Shown: positions 5,879 through 7,524 of the stretch, one piece after another
How the letters are laid out: each line of letters starts with the position of its first letter
Numbering within the stretch: position 1 is the stretch's first letter
Assembly: GCA_016191795.1 (NCBI GenBank)
Contig: JACPVK010000413.1
Coordinates: 1-7,524, forward strand
Reading direction: 5' to 3'
DNA length: 7,524 nucleotides
Origin: Gammaproteobacteria bacterium
GTDB lineage: Bacteria > Pseudomonadota > Gammaproteobacteria > SZUA-229
Made by a program: the position numbers and the translations under genes
Notes under the pieces: model-generated
The model's database searches: none
What the model was told of the DNA's origin: nothing
The model's input: only the letters and a program-made list of their open reading frames with translations

Positions 5879-7367
5879 AGCTGAATCCACAGCACCGCTG
5901 ACCGCGCAAAGCCTGCCTTATGCGTTTGCCAAACGCTATGGCGTGCTGATTGGCCAGATTGAATCTGGCCAGGCACAATTGCTCTACCGCGATACGCCCA
6001 ATCCGCAAATCATCAGCGAAGTGCGACGCATCTTTGCGCGCCCGTTACAGCTTTCCGCCACCACCGCCGAACAGTTTGAAGCCTTGCTGGCACAAACTTA
6101 CGAAACCGATTCCGGCCAGACCATGGCGATGATGGAAGATGTCAGTGAAGAACTGGATCTCGATCAACTGGCCGAAACCATCGAACCGGAAGACTTGATG
6201 GAATCGCAGGATGATGCACCCATCATTCGTTTAATTAACGCTGTGCTCACCGAAGCCATCAAAATCAACGCCTCGGATATTCATATCGAAGCTTTTGAAA
6301 ATCGCATGCGCGTGCGCTTTCGTGTTGATGGCGTATTACGCGAAATATTACAGCCGCCGAAAAACATTGCACCGCTGGTTATTTCGCGCGTAAAGGTTAT
6401 GGCCAAGCTCGACATCGCCGAAAAACGTTTGCCGCAAGATGGACGCATATCGTTAAAAGTGGCAGGGCGCTCGGTTGACGTGCGTGTTTCTACTTTACCG
6501 GCCGGTCATGGCGAACGTATTGTGTTGCGTTTATTAGACAAACAGGCTGGACGGATGAATTTGCAACATCTGGGCATGGCCGAAGCCGATCGTGATCATT
6601 TTGATAAATTATTGCATCGACCTCACGGCATTATTCTCGTCACCGGCCCTACCGGTTCCGGTAAAACCACCACGTTGTATGCAGGGCTTACCCGATTAAA
6701 CGACAAGAGCCGCAATATACTTACCGTTGAAGATCCCATCGAATATTTTCTTGACGGTATCGGCCAGACACAGGTTAACACGCGTGTTGAAATGACTTTC
6801 GCCCGTGGCCTGCGCGCCATTCTGCGTCAGGATCCGGACATCGTCATGATCGGTGAAATTCGCGATCTGGAAACCGCCGCCATTGCCGTGCAGGCATCAC
6901 TCACCGGTCATCTGGTTTTATCTACCCTGCACACCAACACCGCGATTGGCGCCGTTACGCGACTACGTGACATGGGTGTAGAACCTTTTCTGCTGGCATC
7001 GAGTTTAATTGGTGTACTGGCCCAACGCCTGGTACGCAGACTCTGCCCGTATTGCAAACAACCTCACGTTGCCAGCCACACCGAATGCGAATGGCTGGGT
7101 GTATCACCTGCCTCACCACCTACCGTTTACCAACCCGGCACCTGTGACCAATGTAATCATCTGGGCTACCACGGACGTACCGGTGTTTATGAATTCATCA
7201 GTATCGATGGCAAATTGCAAAGCCTGATACACGACGGCGCTGGCGAACAGGAAATGGAAAAATACGCACGTCAGTTTTCTAAAAGTTTACGCCAGGATGG
7301 GCAGCGATTGATCCTGACAGGAGACACTTCGCTGGAGGAAGTGATTCGGGTAACGAAGGAAGACTAA
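5853..7367 (+). CDS. gspE: T2SS assembly ATPase GspE
   Basis: Seen: 504 residues, normal family length. The N-terminal region has the usual LPYAFAKRYGVLI (21-33). The N2 domain (about 120-240) includes ASDIHIEAFENRMRVRFRVDG. The ATPase domain has Walker A GPTGSGKTT (265-273), Asp box VEDPIEY (292-298), Walker B DIVMIGEIRD (329-338, E335) and His box TGHLVLSTLHTN (351-362). A zinc-binding module has CPYC (398-401) and CDQC (431-434). Known: hexameric cytoplasmic ATPase, recruited by GspL, driving pseudopilus assembly. The four cysteines and the place directly after gspD favour GspE over the related pilus ATPase PilB. The ATG at 5853 lies inside gspD (26-base overlap) and is the only start that keeps the conserved N-terminus; no strong Shine-Dalgarno sequence is visible, so coupling to gspD translation is likely. 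Confidence 0.96.
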   Translation: MNNPQPIIEAESTAPLTAQSLPYAFAKRYGVLIGQIESGQAQLLYRDTPNPQIISEVRRIFARPLQLSATTAEQFEALLAQTYETDSGQTMAMMEDVSEELDLDQLAETIEPEDLMESQDDAPIIRLINAVLTEAIKINASDIHIEAFENRMRVRFRVDGVLREILQPPKNIAPLVISRVKVMAKLDIAEKRLPQDGRISLKVAGRSVDVRVSTLPAGHGERIVLRLLDKQAGRMNLQHLGMAEADRDHFDKLLHRPHGIILVTGPTGSGKTTTLYAGLTRLNDKSRNILTVEDPIEYFLDGIGQTQVNTRVEMTFARGLRAILRQDPDIVMIGEIRDLETAAIAVQASLTGHLVLSTLHTNTAIGAVTRLRDMGVEPFLLASSLIGVLAQRLVRRLCPYCKQPHVASHTECEWLGVSPASPPTVYQPGTCDQCNHLGYHGRTGVYEFISIDGKLQSLIHDGAGEQEMEKYARQFSKSLRQDGQRLILTGDTSLEEVIRVTKED

Positions 7368-7386
7368 TGATTCTGTTTCGTTATTG

Positions 7387-7443
7387 TGTTTACTGATTTT
7401 TCATCATGCGCTGGTCGCTTTATTTCGCCCTGCCAGCAGGCGA
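7387..7443 (+). repeat. Dispersed intergenic repeat, copy B (gspE-gspF gap)
   Basis: Starts 19 bases past the gspE stop and matches copy A (831-880) in ordered blocks: TGTTTACT, TTTTTCAT, GCGCTG, TTTCGCC and CAGGCGA. It is seven bases longer. Its right end forms a hairpin (7423-7445): stem TTTCGCC with GGCGAAA, extended inside by TGC/GCA after a one-base bulge. No T-run follows on the plus strand, so it is not an intrinsic terminator in the operon direction. Confidence 0.5.
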
Positions 7444-7504
7444 AAAAACATATACCTGGTTCGATACCATAAATAAAGCAAAAGAAAAATATGGCCGCAT
7501 TTGA
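7406..7504 (+). CDS. Possible 32-codon ORF overlapping the gspF start (doubtful)
   Basis: An ATG-led frame encodes 32 residues beginning MRWSLYFALPAGEKTYTW and ending KEKYGRI, and stops inside gspF in a different frame. It has mixed, protein-like composition but no visible Shine-Dalgarno sequence, no known motif, and its first third lies in the repeat. It could be a leader peptide, a gene remnant or chance. I list it because the gspE-gspF gap is otherwise unexplained. Confidence 0.12.
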   Translation: MRWSLYFALPAGEKTYTWFDTINKAKEKYGRI

Positions 7505-7524
7505 ATACACTGCCCTTGACGAAA
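7491..7524 (+). CDS. gspF: T2SS platform protein GspF (N-terminal fragment, cut by window end)
   Basis: Only eleven codons are present: MAAFEYTALDE. This is the typical GspF start (M-x-x-F-x-Y-x-A-L-D), and the position directly after gspE is where gspF is expected. Known: GspF is the polytopic inner-membrane platform protein that works with GspE in pseudopilus assembly. The upstream bases are A-rich with only a weak ribosome binding site. The gene lies 123 bases past gspE instead of adjoining it. Confidence 0.82.
   Translation, partial: MAAFEYTALDE

Noticed and set aside
5575..5976. 133-codon minus-strand frame opposite the GspD tail
   Set aside because: Gly/Ala/Val/Ser low complexity that mirrors the Pro/Ala/Thr codons of the tail on the other strand.
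1..7524. CRISPR array, tRNA, rRNA, integrase, insertion sequence or defence system
   Set aside because: No regularly spaced repeats, tRNA-like cloverleaf, transposase or integrase motif, or defence-type domain was seen on either strand.

Overview
The window reads as ordinary chromosome of a gammaproteobacterium-like Gram-negative. Evidence for this is a type II secretion (T2SS) operon beginning gspC-gspD-gspE-gspF, a yggT-yggU pair, an HU-type nucleoid protein with a lysine-rich histone H1-like tail, and a REP/BIME-type repeat. I cannot name a genus from sequence alone.

Layout. 1-824 (+): yggT (integral membrane protein with two YGGT repeats) followed two bases later by yggU (DUF167); this looks like a translationally coupled pair whose upstream part is outside the window. 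825-1182: gene-free stretch between convergent genes. It holds a short repeat with a 14-bp palindrome, a clear two-hairpin BIME-like element (935-1010), and a probable terminator for the minus-strand gene. 1183-1854 (-): a six-TM-type TauE/SafE-like (DsbD_2/COG2836-type) membrane protein with an HCxGMCGG motif. 1855-2007: divergent intergenic region with A/T tracts in helical phase. 2008-2448 (+): the H1-tailed HU protein, closed by a textbook intrinsic terminator at 2471-2494. 2495-2705: leader region of the T2SS operon, with no convincing promoter or Shine-Dalgarno sequence. 2706-7524 (+): gspC, gspD, gspE and the first codons of gspF.

How the genes work together. GspC is the inner-membrane clamp protein that contacts the N-terminal domains of the outer-membrane secretin GspD. 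GspE is the cytoplasmic ATPase that powers pseudopilus assembly through the platform protein GspF. The rest of the operon (pseudopilins, GspL/M, prepilin peptidase) should lie beyond 7524. The 123-base gspE-gspF gap is unusually long for this operon and holds a second, diverged copy of the repeat found after yggU.

I see no undescribed multi-gene system. The most interesting items are non-coding: the BIME with covarying stems, and the pair of related repeats after yggU and gspE. Two protein-level oddities are the long Pro/Ala/Thr-rich tail of GspD and the N-terminal (not C-terminal) basic tail of the HU protein.
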